Shown: positions 8,380 to 17,938, counted from the stretch's first letter. The stretch: 64,000 nucleotides of DNA from an uncultured Saprospiraceae bacterium (GCA_937926205.1 CALEYL010000074.1:248001-312000); one strand, 5' to 3'. Notes: generated by a model not told the origin, from the letters alone. Made by a program: numbers and translations.

Positions 8380-9564
8380 CTACTTTGCAGCTGAAAATTT
8401 AAAAATGGTCGTTGAATTGTATTTTTCTCCAGGTTTCAGGGTTACCGACGGAAATGCAGGCTGATTGGGCGAATCCGGGTAGTGCTGGGTTTCCAGGCAG
8501 AATCCCGTGCGGTGTCCGTAGGTTCCGCCACCAGGCATCGCCAGGGTGCCGTCCAGGAAGTTGCCGCAATAGAACTGCATACCGGGTTCATCCGTCATTA
8601 TCTCCATTTGTCTGCCGCTTGCAGGGTGGGTGACACTGGCGACCTTGCGCAGGGTATTGGGTTCATTAAGCACCCAGCAATGGTCATACCCTTTGCCTTT
8701 TGCCAGCTGGTCGTCCGTGGCATTGATGTCGCGACCAATGGCTTTGGCTGTTGTAAAGTCAAAAGGAGTACCTGCAACAGGGGTTAGTTTACCGGTAGGA
8801 ATCAGCGTAGCGTCAACCGGCAGGTAGCTGTCTGCCATCAACATGAGTTCGTGGTCAAGAATGGTATTTTTGAAATCGCCGGAGAGGTTGAAATAGCTGT
8901 GCTGTGTCAGGTTCACGATGGTTTCCTTATCCGTAGTGGCTTCGTAAGTCACTTTTAAGGCATCGTCGGTCGTCAGGGTATAAGTAACCGTACAGGATAA
9001 GTTGCCCGGATAACCGCCCTCGCCGTCCTTGCTCAGATAGGTTAGTACCAACAAAGCAGAGGTGTCATCCTTTTTGGTTTCAGCAGCAGTCCAAACCACT
9101 CTGTTAAAACCTTTAACCCCACCATGTAAGTGATTGGAGCCGTCGTTGGTTTCCAACTGATAAGTATTCCCCGAAAGGGAAAATTTACCTTTGGCAATGC
9201 GGTTGCCATAACGGCCAATGATGGCGCCAAAGAAAGGGTTTTCGCCAAGATACTGGGAGAGGTTGTCAAAACCCAGCACCACATTGCCGTACTGGCCGTT
9301 CTTATCCGGAGCGGTCCAGGAGGTAATGATGCCGCCATAGGTAATCACGGTGACTTCCATGCCTTTGCCGTTTGTCAGGACATATTGGTCCACAGCCTCC
9401 CCTTCCGGTGTTGTACCATAGGCTGATTTTCTGATCTCCGGAGCCGGAGTAGCAGTTGCCGATTCTGTCTTTTCAGAAGACTGCCCGTTTTTGCATTGTA
9501 CAAAAAACAGGGCCAATCCCATGAAGAGCAAGCCGGGTATTGATTTGTTTAACAGGTTTTTCAT
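8380..9564 (-). CDS. galM: Aldose 1-epimerase (mutarotase), lipoprotein
   Basis: This 394-aa protein interconverts the alpha and beta anomers of aldoses. It has a lipoprotein signal (lipobox FVQC at residue 24), so it probably works at the periplasmic face, equilibrating arabinose anomers before uptake. Mutarotase landmarks are present in order: TYGGIITSW, GRYGNRIAKGKF, NHLHGGVKGF (substrate-binding histidine), NLTQHSYFNLSG (catalytic-region histidine), YDHCWVLN, and FCLETQHYPDSPNQPAF, whose glutamate is the catalytic base. It lies 38 bp after araA and 92 bp before the symporter gene, consistent with one transcript. Confidence 0.94.
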   Translation of the reverse strand: MKNLLNKSIPGLLFMGLALFFVQCKNGQSSEKTESATATPAPEIRKSAYGTTPEGEAVDQYVLTNGKGMEVTVITYGGIITSWTAPDKNGQYGNVVLGFDNLSQYLGENPFFGAIIGRYGNRIAKGKFSLSGNTYQLETNDGSNHLHGGVKGFNRVVWTAAETKKDDTSALLVLTYLSKDGEGGYPGNLSCTVTYTLTTDDALKVTYEATTDKETIVNLTQHSYFNLSGDFKNTILDHELMLMADSYLPVDATLIPTGKLTPVAGTPFDFTTAKAIGRDINATDDQLAKGKGYDHCWVLNEPNTLRKVASVTHPASGRQMEIMTDEPGMQFYCGNFLDGTLAMPGGGTYGHRTGFCLETQHYPDSPNQPAFPSVTLKPGEKYNSTTIFKFSAAK

Positions 9565-9602
9565 AAACTTGGATTTACTATTGTTGATTAGAAAAGTACG
9601 CG

Positions 9603-11114
9603 CTACATGCCATGCTGAAAAAGGTGATAATACGCTTCATTGGCGTTAAGCCGGTCTTTAAATTCCCGGATACGGGTATCCTTGTCGATGACCAGCAACT
9701 CAATACCAGCAATATCTGCAAAATCTTCCATGTATGCCGTGTCCAGAGCCTGGGTATAAACTGTGTGATGTGCCCCACCTGCGAGTATCCACGCGGTGGC
9801 TGCCGTTTCCAGATTGGGTTTGGCATCCCACAATACCCGGGCTACAGGAAGCCTGGAGAGTTCATTTTGCGGCAAAATACTATCTACTTCATTGACAATC
9901 AACCGAAAACGCGTACCCATATCTACCAGAGAAGCATTGATGGCTGGCCCCGGCTGGCCGTCAAAGACCAGTCTGACCGGGTCTTCTTTCCCTCCGATTC
10001 CCAGGGGATGGACTTCACAGGAAGGCTTTGCGTTGGCAATACTTGGACAAATTTCCAGCATGTGTGCACCCAGAACCAGGGATCCGTTCGTTGAGAAATG
10101 GTAAGTATAGTCTTCCATAAAAGAAGTGCCGCCTTCCAGTCCTGTCGCCATTACTTTCATAGCGCGGAGCATGGCTGCTGTTTTCCAGTCGCCTTCGGCG
10201 CCAAAGCCATAACCATCGGCCATAAGTCGTTGGGTGGCAATGCCCGGCAGTTGCCGGAAGGTCCCCAGATTCTCAAAGGTATTCGTAAAAGCGCCAAAGC
10301 CGCCTTCACTTAAAAAAGACCGGAGCCCCAGTTCTATTCTCGCTGCTTCAACCAGCGACTGGCGTTGCTTTCCATTTTTAAGCAATGCAGCTGTAAGTTG
10401 GTATTGATCTTCGTATTCGTCCAAAAGGGCATTCAGGGCCGGTTCGGAAACTGCGTTAAGGTGCTTTACGACATCGGAAGTTCCAAAGCCGTTTACCGAA
10501 AAGCCAAACTGAATTTGTGCCTGCACTTTGTCTCCCTCGGTGACGGCCACTTCCCGCATGTTATCGCCAATTCTGGCCACTTTCAGTTGCTGGAGTTCAG
10601 CCCAGCCCAGTGCTACTCTGGACCAGGCATCCAGTTGCCGGACTACAGCAGGGTTTTGCCAGTGACCTACGATGACTTTGCGTTTTTTACGCATTCTGGA
10701 CATGATAAAACCAAATTCGCGGTCACCGTGAGCCGATTGGTTGAGGTTCATAAAATCCATATCGATTTCTCCCCAGGGAATGGTGGCATTAAACTGGGTG
10801 TGCAGGTGGCATAAAGGTTTGCGGAGGATAGACAATCCACCGATCCACATTTTGGCCGGGGAAAAGGTATGCATCCAGGCAATGATGCCAATACAGTTTT
10901 CATCGGCGTTGGCGGCTGTACATACCCGGGCGATTTCATCTGAGGTAGTCACCACATGCTGCCGGATAAGGGGTACAAGAATACCCTTACCGGCATTCAT
11001 TTCATTCACCATGGTTTCTGTATGGTTGTCCACCTGTTTTAAGGTCTCTGGCCCGTACAAATGCTGACTGCCTGTAACGAACCAAATATGTTTTTTGCTG
11101 ATAGCTGCTGTCAT
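9603..11114 (-). CDS. araA: L-arabinose isomerase
   Basis: AraA (503 aa, usual family length about 500) converts L-arabinose to L-ribulose, using Mn2+. The start HIWFVTGSQHLYGPETLKQV is the family signature. CIGIIAWMHTFSPAKMWIGG and LCHLHTQFNATIPW follow, then GFGAEGDWKTAAMLRAMK and the metal-site region GTSFMEDYTYHF. C-terminal GGAHHTVYTQAL matches the family. It is the third enzyme gene of the araB-araD-araA run, 40 bp after araD, and is expected to be controlled by the AraR-like regulator at the head of the locus. Confidence 0.97.
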   Translation of the reverse strand: MTAAISKKHIWFVTGSQHLYGPETLKQVDNHTETMVNEMNAGKGILVPLIRQHVVTTSDEIARVCTAANADENCIGIIAWMHTFSPAKMWIGGLSILRKPLCHLHTQFNATIPWGEIDMDFMNLNQSAHGDREFGFIMSRMRKKRKVIVGHWQNPAVVRQLDAWSRVALGWAELQQLKVARIGDNMREVAVTEGDKVQAQIQFGFSVNGFGTSDVVKHLNAVSEPALNALLDEYEDQYQLTAALLKNGKQRQSLVEAARIELGLRSFLSEGGFGAFTNTFENLGTFRQLPGIATQRLMADGYGFGAEGDWKTAAMLRAMKVMATGLEGGTSFMEDYTYHFSTNGSLVLGAHMLEICPSIANAKPSCEVHPLGIGGKEDPVRLVFDGQPGPAINASLVDMGTRFRLIVNEVDSILPQNELSRLPVARVLWDAKPNLETAATAWILAGGAHHTVYTQALDTAYMEDFADIAGIELLVIDKDTRIREFKDRLNANEAYYHLFQHGM

Positions 11115-11154
11115 GAATGAGGATTGAATGATGATTTAGTGTCTGATTTTAGAA

Positions 11155-11853
11155 CTATTGGCCATAGTAGGCATTTTTTCCATGTTTGCGCTCATAGTGT
11201 TTCCTGATGAGGGCGTCTTTCAGTCGGGGAGCGTCGGGGTTGATCTGAAAAGTCAGGAAAGCCATTTGGGCAACTGCTTCCAGCACTTTACTGTTGTAAA
11301 CTGCTTTGGCAGCGTCTTTCCCCCAGGTAAAAGGGCCATGACTGCCAATTAACACCATTTCCACTTCCCGGTAGGAAAGTCCCCGTTCCTGAAAGCAATC
11401 CAGAATCTGAATCCCTGTATTGTGCTCATAATTGCCCGCAATCAATTGATCATCCATAGGCCTGGCGCAGGGAATGTCTGTAGTGAGGTGATCCGCGTGT
11501 GTCGTACCCAGAATCGGAATGTCCCGAAGCGCTTGTGCCCAGGCAACCGAGTACATGGCGTGGGTATGGGCGATTCCGCCAATATCGTCCCAGGTTTTGT
11601 AAAGCAAAGCATGGGTTTTGGTATCAGAAGAGGGTCGCTTGTTGCCCTGAATGACGTTGTTGTCATAATCCAGAATCACCATGTCTTCCGGCCGGAGCAA
11701 TTCATAAGGAACGCCGCTTGGTTTGATGGCAAAAACGCCGGCATTCCGGTCCACAGCACTCACATTGCCAAAAGTGTAAATCACCAGGCCCAAAGCCTGC
11801 AACTGCATGTTGGCCTCATAGCACGCTTCCTGTAGTGTCTGGTAAGGATTCAT
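11155..11853 (-). CDS. araD: L-ribulose-5-phosphate 4-epimerase
   Basis: The 232-aa AraD converts L-ribulose 5-phosphate to D-xylulose 5-phosphate, which enters the pentose phosphate pathway. It is a zinc class II aldolase-type fold. Visible motifs are FGNVSAVDR, KPSGVPYELL, the metal-binding HTHAMYSVAWAQ (two of the zinc histidines), TTHADHL (a third histidine), and GSHGPFTWGKDA. The ATG overlaps the araB stop by 4 bp (ATGA), implying translational coupling. Confidence 0.97.
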   Translation of the reverse strand: MNPYQTLQEACYEANMQLQALGLVIYTFGNVSAVDRNAGVFAIKPSGVPYELLRPEDMVILDYDNNVIQGNKRPSSDTKTHALLYKTWDDIGGIAHTHAMYSVAWAQALRDIPILGTTHADHLTTDIPCARPMDDQLIAGNYEHNTGIQILDCFQERGLSYREVEMVLIGSHGPFTWGKDAAKAVYNSKVLEAVAQMAFLTFQINPDAPRLKDALIRKHYERKHGKNAYYGQ

Positions 11854-13541
11854 ATTGATGCGCTTTCAGATTTCCGATTTGTTATGGTTTCGACAAAGCC
11901 GCTAAGTTCGTCGTATCGATCCATGAGTATGGCCATATCTTCTACTTTATCCGCTTGCGGGTAATATTCCGCTTCATGGGCGCTTGCCAGCTTTTGACTG
12001 GCTGTTGCCACATCGGGGTAAATGCCCGCTGCAACTGCAGCATAAATCGCAGCGCCCAGGGCGGGGGCATAATCAGATTCCGCTATAATAATCGGGCGGT
12101 TGAGCACATTGGCCAGCGTCTGCATGATGAAAGGCGATTTTCGGGCCACGCCGCCTATACCAATGACGTCTTTGATGACCACGCCTTCTTCTTCAAAGCG
12201 ATCGACTATTTTTTTGGAGCCAAAACAAATGGCATGCACCAGCGCTTTGAAAATGTGCGGCGCTTTGGTGCCCAGCGAGAGGTTGGAAATGGCGCTCTTC
12301 AGTTCCTGATTGGCGTCAGGGGTACGGCGCCCGTTAATCCAATCCAGTGCATTGGGAATGCTTTCAGACAGCGGGATGCCTTCAGCCTGCCGGGTAAGGG
12401 TGCTGATGAGGTTTTCTTCGATATGGCGCGCCAGTTTTTCTTTCTGTTCAGCCGATAAAATATCCGAATTAAGCACGAGGTGCTGCATCGGCCAAAGCAG
12501 GATTTCCTGGAACCAGGCCAATACATCGCCAAAAGCAGATTGGCCGGCTTCCAGCCCAACCATCCCGGGGATTACAGAGCCATCTACCTGACCGCAAATA
12601 CCCCGTACCGCCTGCAGGCCGATGGCATCAGGAGGCGCTACCAGAATATCGCAGGTGGAAGTTCCCATGACGCGGACCAGACAGTTGTTGCGAATCCCCG
12701 CCCCCACAGCACCGGCATGGGCATCAAAAGTACCTACCGCTATGATGGTATCGGTGCTGAGACCGAGGCGGGCGGCCCATTCCCCGCTCAGGTTGCCCGC
12801 AGCTATGTCAGCAGTGTACGTTTCTTCGTAAAGCCGTTCCCGCAACCCGGCCAAATCAGGATCCAGCATCGCCAAAAAGGCCTTATCGGGTAACCCGCCC
12901 CAGGCTTCGTGCCACATGGCTTTGTGCCCGGCGGCGCAGCGGCTCCTTTTGAGTTTTTTGAGATCCTTATTCCCGATGAGAAGATGGGTCATCAGGTCGC
13001 AATGTTCTACCCAGGAGTACGCATTTTCCCGTACAGCGCGGTCTTCCCGGATGATGTGCAGAATTTTTGCCCAAAACCATTCAGAAGAATAAATGCCGCC
13101 TTCGTATTTTGTAAAATCTACCCCACCCCAATTGGCTGCCAGTTCGTTGATTTCATTGGCTTCGGCGATGGCAGTATGGTCTTTCCAAAGCACCATCATG
13201 GCGTTGGGATTTTCTTCAAAACCCGGCACGAGCGCCAGAGGTGTTCCATCTTCGATGACAGGCACGGGAGAAGAGCCGGTGGTGTCCACACATATGCCTT
13301 TGACAGCGGCAGGATTAACACCCGACATTTGAAGCACGGTTTTTATCGTATTTTCCAGGCCTTCGATATGATCCAGCGGGTGCTGCCTGAACTGGTTTTT
13401 AGCAGGATTGCAGTATTTGCCAGCTTTCCAGCGTTTGTACCAGTGTACATGGGATGCCAATTCGTTGCCAAACTCAGCATCTATAAGTACTGCCCTGACA
13501 GAATCTGTGCCGTAGTCCAGGCCGATTACATATTTTTTCAT
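11850..13541 (-). CDS. araB: Ribulokinase
   Basis: The 563-aa FGGY-family kinase phosphorylates L-ribulose to L-ribulose 5-phosphate with ATP. The N-terminus YVIGLDYGTDSVRAVLIDA is the first phosphate-binding loop of the actin/hexokinase fold. GICVDTTGSSPVPV, VGTFDAHAGAVGAGI (catalytic aspartate region) and IGIGGVARKSPFIMQTLANVLNRPI (second nucleotide-binding FGGY motif region) follow. Length and sequence fit AraB rather than xylulokinase. It is the first metabolic gene of the araBDA block, 11 bp after a small ORF of unknown function. Confidence 0.96.
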   Translation of the reverse strand: MKKYVIGLDYGTDSVRAVLIDAEFGNELASHVHWYKRWKAGKYCNPAKNQFRQHPLDHIEGLENTIKTVLQMSGVNPAAVKGICVDTTGSSPVPVIEDGTPLALVPGFEENPNAMMVLWKDHTAIAEANEINELAANWGGVDFTKYEGGIYSSEWFWAKILHIIREDRAVRENAYSWVEHCDLMTHLLIGNKDLKKLKRSRCAAGHKAMWHEAWGGLPDKAFLAMLDPDLAGLRERLYEETYTADIAAGNLSGEWAARLGLSTDTIIAVGTFDAHAGAVGAGIRNNCLVRVMGTSTCDILVAPPDAIGLQAVRGICGQVDGSVIPGMVGLEAGQSAFGDVLAWFQEILLWPMQHLVLNSDILSAEQKEKLARHIEENLISTLTRQAEGIPLSESIPNALDWINGRRTPDANQELKSAISNLSLGTKAPHIFKALVHAICFGSKKIVDRFEEEGVVIKDVIGIGGVARKSPFIMQTLANVLNRPIIIAESDYAPALGAAIYAAVAAGIYPDVATASQKLASAHEAEYYPQADKVEDMAILMDRYDELSGFVETITNRKSESASI

Positions 13542-13552
13542 GATCTGTCGTT

Positions 13553-13840
13553 TTATCTCATTTTGAGTCGATACACGAACATCGCCTGGCCGGAACCATT
13601 GGGCTGCAAGCCAGCTTTTCTGCTGGTGGCTGTGTTGATTACCGCGCTGATTTTTTTAGGATTATCCAGCATGTTGACAACTTTTAAAATCAATTCCCGG
13701 AAACCGGCGCTTATGGATGCCATGGCAGCTACTATTTTACCTGCATCCGCTACCAGATCCCTCGAAACAGACAGTGCTTGCGCATCGCCAAAGCTAAAGA
13801 TTCCTGATGCAAGCGCCAGCAGGTGAGCGTGTTTTTTCAT
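13553..13840 (-). CDS. Small protein of unknown function in the arabinose operon
   Basis: This 95-aa frame lies 11 bp upstream of araB and 74 bp downstream of the GH127 gene, on the same strand. I do not recognise it. The N-terminus (MKKHAHLLALASGIFSFGDAQAL) is mildly hydrophobic with a lysine pair, but makes a poor signal peptide. The middle (VADAGKIVAAMASISAGFRELILKVVNML) looks like an amphipathic helix pair and the C-terminus is basic. A second in-frame ATG two codons upstream (13846) is equally possible. Its tight packing with araB favours a real gene. The alternative is a chance frame in a leader region. Confidence 0.45.
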   Translation of the reverse strand: MKKHAHLLALASGIFSFGDAQALSVSRDLVADAGKIVAAMASISAGFRELILKVVNMLDNPKKISAVINTATSRKAGLQPNGSGQAMFVYRLKMR

Positions 13841-13920
13841 AACCATTATTTTTGTCTGCCTATTTATCGGCGCTTAACAAAAATAAACCTTCAGGATTTT
13901 ATCCTTTTCTACCTTAAATA

Positions 13921-15933
13921 TCAATTTCGACTGAGCCAAACTTTCATTTTGCCAATGCCTCTGTTCGACCAGGCGTAGTAAGGAATGGCTTTGAGCCGGG
14001 AATTGCTCAGTGTGTTCACCCCGCCAAGTAGTTGTTCTTCTTTTTTTACTAAAAAAGCATCGTTGTCCTGAAGTGTGATCTGATCGAATCCTTCCGGGTT
14101 GTCGGCTTCTTCGATGGCATACACCAGAGGGCCAAATTCTAAGGCGGCTTTTTGCCGGTCTGCTTCAACAACATCTTTGGCCATGACCTGGCGAACACGC
14201 ATGGGCAGGTTGAGTACCACCACATCTCCTTTCTTCCATTTCCGGTCCAGATTGATGTAGCCGTTTTGGGGCTGAATGTTTTGAATTTCACCGTTGACCG
14301 ATACCTGTACGGCTGTTTTGGAAACATCTGTGTAATGGTACAAACCTCCGGGCATTACTTCGTTTCGGGCCCAGGAAGGCACCCGCAGGCGCAGGGTCGT
14401 TTTCAGTTTTTTTTCAGGATTGAGCCGAACCTCTACCTTTCCGTCCCAGGGATAGTTGGTTTTCTGCTCCACTTTAATTTTTGTGCCTTTCCACTGGATC
14501 GTAGCCGTATTAGAAGCGTACAGGTTCAGGTAAATGGCTTCACTGGATGTGGCATACAGCAAACCCGGCAGCGAGGGGATGAAGCGAATCATATTGGTGG
14601 GACAACAAGAGCAGTCGAACCATCCTTCTCTGGTGCAAGCGCCCCTGTTAAAGGTGTATTTTCCGTCAGACTCGAGAGCGTTGGGATAAAAAAAGTGGGT
14701 CCCATCTAATGAAAGTCCGGCGATGAGGCCATTGTACAGGGTTCTTTCCAACACATCCATATAAGCGACATCGCCTGTTTTGTTGAACAAACGGTGGTTC
14801 CAATAGACACTGCCTATGGCAGCACAGGTTTCGTTGTAAGCAGTTAAGTTTGGTAATTCGTAGTTTTCACCGAATGCTTCACCTTCGTGTTTGGCACCTA
14901 TGCCGCCTGTCAGGTAAATTTTCTTTTCCACCATGTTTTGCCAAAGCCGGTGAACTGCATCGCTGTAGGCGGCATCATTTTGCAACACGGCAATATCTGT
15001 CATAGCAGCGTACATGTACATGGCACGAACCGCATGACCAACCACTTCGTCCTGTTCTGTTACAGGAGCATGATCCTGGGAATAATCGCCAAATAACGCA
15101 TGGTGTCCTGTTTTACCGCGACTGTCCAGAAAATACCGCGCCAATTGCAGGTATTCCGATTTTCCGGTGATTTGAAAAAGGCTGATCAAGCCACTTTCGA
15201 TGATCTGGTGGCCGGGAACGGCATTTATTTTGCCCGGGCCTTCCCCAAAGGTGGCGACCATCAAATTTGCATTTTTGAGGGCAATGTCCAGAAAATTGCG
15301 CTTTCGGGTGGCTTTATAGTGTACAGCAGCAGCTTCGTACAGGTGACCGGCATTGTACAATTCATGGCTCGCGATAAGAGACTCCCAGCGTTTGCCTTCT
15401 ACGACTTTTACCCAAGGCGCCGGTGGCTTGGCCGGGTTAATGGTGCGCCAGGTAGTCAGGTATCCATCCGCTTCCTGTCCAATAGCAACGATGGCGATAA
15501 GCGAATCCAACAATTGTTCTAAAACAGGATTGGGGGCACTAAGCAGGGTGTTGGATGCGCCTTCTATGATTTTATAGACGTCTGTATCGTCAAAAGGCAT
15601 CTGCCCTTTGACCGTCCCCGTTTTTTTACCTCCTGCGACGAGGAAATTTTCAAAACGGCCCTCGTCCTGGCATTTACTGATGGCGTAGGCGATGGTTTTT
15701 TCCTGTACGCGTTTCACTATGGGAAGCCAGAATGCATCAGTCAGGTGTACCTGCCGGATATCCACTGGCTGTATGGGATAATTGCCGACATCCTGTTTTG
15801 CGGGCGCTGAAAAAGGTTCTGTTGAGACCCCGGTTTGATTTTGGCGGCCTGAGTTTGGGGATTGAAAAAAAGGCAGCCAGCCCAACAAAATTATGGACAG
15901 TCCCAAAAATACCGTGTTGAACAATCTATTCAT
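13921..15933 (-). CDS. GH127 beta-L-arabinofuranosidase (DUF1680)
   Basis: The 670-aa exported enzyme is expected to release L-arabinose from beta-L-arabinofuranosides such as those on hydroxyproline-rich plant glycoproteins. GH127 uses a zinc-bound cysteine as nucleophile, held by a Cys3-Glu site (Glu338, Cys340, Cys417, Cys418 in the Bifidobacterium enzyme). Here YNETCAAIGS gives Glu368 and Cys370, and WFDCSCCPTN gives Cys443 and Cys444, so the complete site is present. An N-terminal hydrophobic segment (LFNTVFLGLSIILLGWLPFF) is a signal peptide or anchor. The ATG at 15933 is chosen because gagaaaag lies just before it; an ATG at 15945 and the longer frame to 16002 are alternatives. It lies 106 bp after the GH51 gene. 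Confidence 0.93.
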   Translation of the reverse strand: MNRLFNTVFLGLSIILLGWLPFFQSPNSGRQNQTGVSTEPFSAPAKQDVGNYPIQPVDIRQVHLTDAFWLPIVKRVQEKTIAYAISKCQDEGRFENFLVAGGKKTGTVKGQMPFDDTDVYKIIEGASNTLLSAPNPVLEQLLDSLIAIVAIGQEADGYLTTWRTINPAKPPAPWVKVVEGKRWESLIASHELYNAGHLYEAAAVHYKATRKRNFLDIALKNANLMVATFGEGPGKINAVPGHQIIESGLISLFQITGKSEYLQLARYFLDSRGKTGHHALFGDYSQDHAPVTEQDEVVGHAVRAMYMYAAMTDIAVLQNDAAYSDAVHRLWQNMVEKKIYLTGGIGAKHEGEAFGENYELPNLTAYNETCAAIGSVYWNHRLFNKTGDVAYMDVLERTLYNGLIAGLSLDGTHFFYPNALESDGKYTFNRGACTREGWFDCSCCPTNMIRFIPSLPGLLYATSSEAIYLNLYASNTATIQWKGTKIKVEQKTNYPWDGKVEVRLNPEKKLKTTLRLRVPSWARNEVMPGGLYHYTDVSKTAVQVSVNGEIQNIQPQNGYINLDRKWKKGDVVVLNLPMRVRQVMAKDVVEADRQKAALEFGPLVYAIEEADNPEGFDQITLQDNDAFLVKKEEQLLGGVNTLSNSRLKAIPYYAWSNRGIGKMKVWLSRN

Positions 15934-16039
15934 TTCTTTTCTCATTTTGGATACCTGCGAATCCTGTAAGATCCAAACCTTCCGGAATATTGAATGAAGC
16001 AAAGTTTTTGATCATCATCCAGGTTTTGGTACGCGCTCA

Positions 16040-17644
16040 TTATGGTTTGCCTTCCAACACAATTACTGAAAATGGGGGAATGAGGAGGCTCAACTTTCCC
16101 TTTTTGTATGTAAAGTCGCTAAAGGTAGCAGGCTGCACTTTATTGGGTTGTTCAAAGGTATTGTGATCCTGTAGCTTTCCGGATGCGAGAATTTCTCCTG
16201 AAATGGACTTTATTCCCATTGCCTGCAAATCCAGCTCCAGTTCATAGGGCTTGCCGGCATCAATATTTACCAGAGAAAAATGCGTATTGCCGGATGCGTC
16301 CACGGAGGCAGAAGCAGAAATAGCAGGCAGGGTATCTTGTTTATGAATGTAGTCAGGAGATTCGAATTTCAAAGGTACCAGGCGCGCATCGTGGTGAACA
16401 GCGTACATCTTCATGACGTAGAAAGTAGGGGTGCGGATAATTTTCTCTTCATTGGTCAGGATGACCGCCTGCAAGACGTTAACGGCCTGTGCCAGATTGG
16501 CCATTTTTACGCGATCGGCGTGGTTGTTAAAAATATTCAGCGTAGCGCCTGCGACCATGGCATCGCGCATGGTATTTTGCTGATACAGGAATCCGGGGTT
16601 CGTACCGGGCTCAACATTGTACCACCCACCCCATTCATCTACAAAAAGATCCACCTTTTTATTCGGATCGTATTTATCCATAATGGCTGTATGCTTTTGG
16701 ATGAGTTCTTCCATCTCGAGGGCGCGCTGCATGATGGTAAAATACTGATCTGTTGAAAAATCGGTCGCAGAACCTTTGTTGCCCCAGTCAATCACGGAAT
16801 AATGGTGCAGGGCGATGGCTTCAATGAGGTTTTTGGGAATGTTTTTCATCAACACCTCCGTCCAGTTGTAATCATTGCTGCTGGCGCCCGAAGCGATGCG
16901 CACCAGTTTGTCGGAGTTGTTCCAATTGGTCGTAAAAGTCGCGAACTGTCGAAATACATTGGCATAATATTCGGGAGTCATGTTGCCGCCACAGCCCCAC
17001 GCTTCGTTGCCTACGCCCCAGAATTTGACTTTCCAGGGCTCATTTCTGCCATTTTTTGCCCTAAGTTCAGGCATTGGGCTACTCCCTGCAGGGTGCGTGG
17101 TATACTTTATCCAGTCGGCCATTTCCTGTGGAGACCCGCTGCCGACATTGGCAGAAAGGTAAGGTTCCGTGCCCAGTAATTCGCACATATTCAGGAACTC
17201 ATGGGTTCCAAAACTATTGTCTTCTTTCACATTGCCCCACCAGATATTGAGCATGGAAGGGCGCTCTTTTTTAGGACCAATGCCGTCCTTCCAGTGGTAA
17301 GTATCTGCAAAACAACCGCCGGGCCACCTCAGATTGGGGATTTTCAATTCACGGAGTGCAGCAACCACATCGTTTCTGACGCCATCGGTATTTGGAATAC
17401 TGCTGCCATCACCAACATAAAAACCACCGTATATGCACCGCCCCAAATGCTCAGCAAAGTGGCCATAGATGTGCCTGCTTACAATAGGCGCATTTTCTCC
17501 CGGAATGGCTGTAACCAATACCCTGGTTTGTGAAAGCAGGGGAGGTAAAAAGCTCAAAAACAGCAGAAATACAGTTGGAAGGCGGCTGCTCAAACTACTT
17601 AATCCCTTTTTTATCACTGGTAAAAAACGTTGCGTTATTGACAT
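16040..17644 (-). CDS. GH51 alpha-L-arabinofuranosidase, exported
   Basis: The 534-aa enzyme removes terminal alpha-L-arabinofuranosyl groups from arabinan, arabinoxylan or arabinogalactan side chains by a retaining mechanism. The acid/base Glu214 lies in VGNEAWGCGG and the nucleophile Glu337 in FVDEWGGWYNV. HIYGHFAEHLGRCIYGGFYVG and LRWPGGCFADTYHWKDGIGP are further family signatures. Unlike many cytoplasmic GH51 enzymes it begins with a signal peptide (hydrophobic PTVFLLFLSFLPPLLSQ, about residues 23-39), so it acts in the periplasm or outside. It is the first gene of the minus-strand locus, divergent from the araR-like gene, with a palindrome just upstream. Confidence 0.95.
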   Translation of the reverse strand: MSITQRFLPVIKKGLSSLSSRLPTVFLLFLSFLPPLLSQTRVLVTAIPGENAPIVSRHIYGHFAEHLGRCIYGGFYVGDGSSIPNTDGVRNDVVAALRELKIPNLRWPGGCFADTYHWKDGIGPKKERPSMLNIWWGNVKEDNSFGTHEFLNMCELLGTEPYLSANVGSGSPQEMADWIKYTTHPAGSSPMPELRAKNGRNEPWKVKFWGVGNEAWGCGGNMTPEYYANVFRQFATFTTNWNNSDKLVRIASGASSNDYNWTEVLMKNIPKNLIEAIALHHYSVIDWGNKGSATDFSTDQYFTIMQRALEMEELIQKHTAIMDKYDPNKKVDLFVDEWGGWYNVEPGTNPGFLYQQNTMRDAMVAGATLNIFNNHADRVKMANLAQAVNVLQAVILTNEEKIIRTPTFYVMKMYAVHHDARLVPLKFESPDYIHKQDTLPAISASASVDASGNTHFSLVNIDAGKPYELELDLQAMGIKSISGEILASGKLQDHNTFEQPNKVQPATFSDFTYKKGKLSLLIPPFSVIVLEGKP

Positions 17645-17665
17645 GACTCCTATCTTTAAATAAAT

Positions 17666-17684
17666 AAGTGTGAAAATTACACTT
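17666..17684. promoter_or_regulatory. Candidate AraR operator upstream of the GH51 gene
   Basis: aagtgt and acactt form a perfect inverted repeat with a 7-nt centre, centred about 31 nt before the GH51 start codon, in the divergent region between the arabinose genes and the NUDIX regulator gene. Position and symmetry fit a repressor operator. That it binds this regulator is inference. A second short palindrome, aattgcaatt, lies near 17783-17792. Confidence 0.45.
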
Positions 17685-17771
17685 CCGAAGGTAATGAAGA
17701 ATAACGGACGCCCAAATTAATATGCTTCTTTTTTTTATTGAAGAATAAAATTTAACACTATTCAGATTATT

Positions 17772-17780
17772 CAAAATATA
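17772..17780 (-). promoter_or_regulatory. Possible -7 box for the arabinose genes
   Basis: On the minus strand TATATTTTG differs from TAnnTTTG by one extra spacer base. Transcription would start near 17765, upstream of the palindrome at 17666-17684, giving a leader of about 120 nt. No clear -33 box. The intergenic region 17645-17938 is otherwise AT-rich with no gene. Confidence 0.3.
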
Positions 17781-17867
17781 ATAATTGCAATTAAGTTCAT
17801 CTATAAACTTATATTTTTTATCTAAAAGCAACACTTCTACTTTCGTCTGAAAAGCAAAGGAATTGCA

Positions 17868-17875
17868 TATTTTTG
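17868..17875 (+). promoter_or_regulatory. -7 promoter box for the NUDIX regulator gene
   Basis: TATTTTTG matches the Bacteroidota -7 consensus. Transcription would start near 17882, about 57 nt before the regulator start codon. No good -33 box is seen. Confidence 0.45.
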
Positions 17876-17938
17876 CGCCGGTTCGGGTGCGCCGAATCAT
17901 AAGAGTGCCTTTTTACGACGTCCCTCTAATACCATGGC

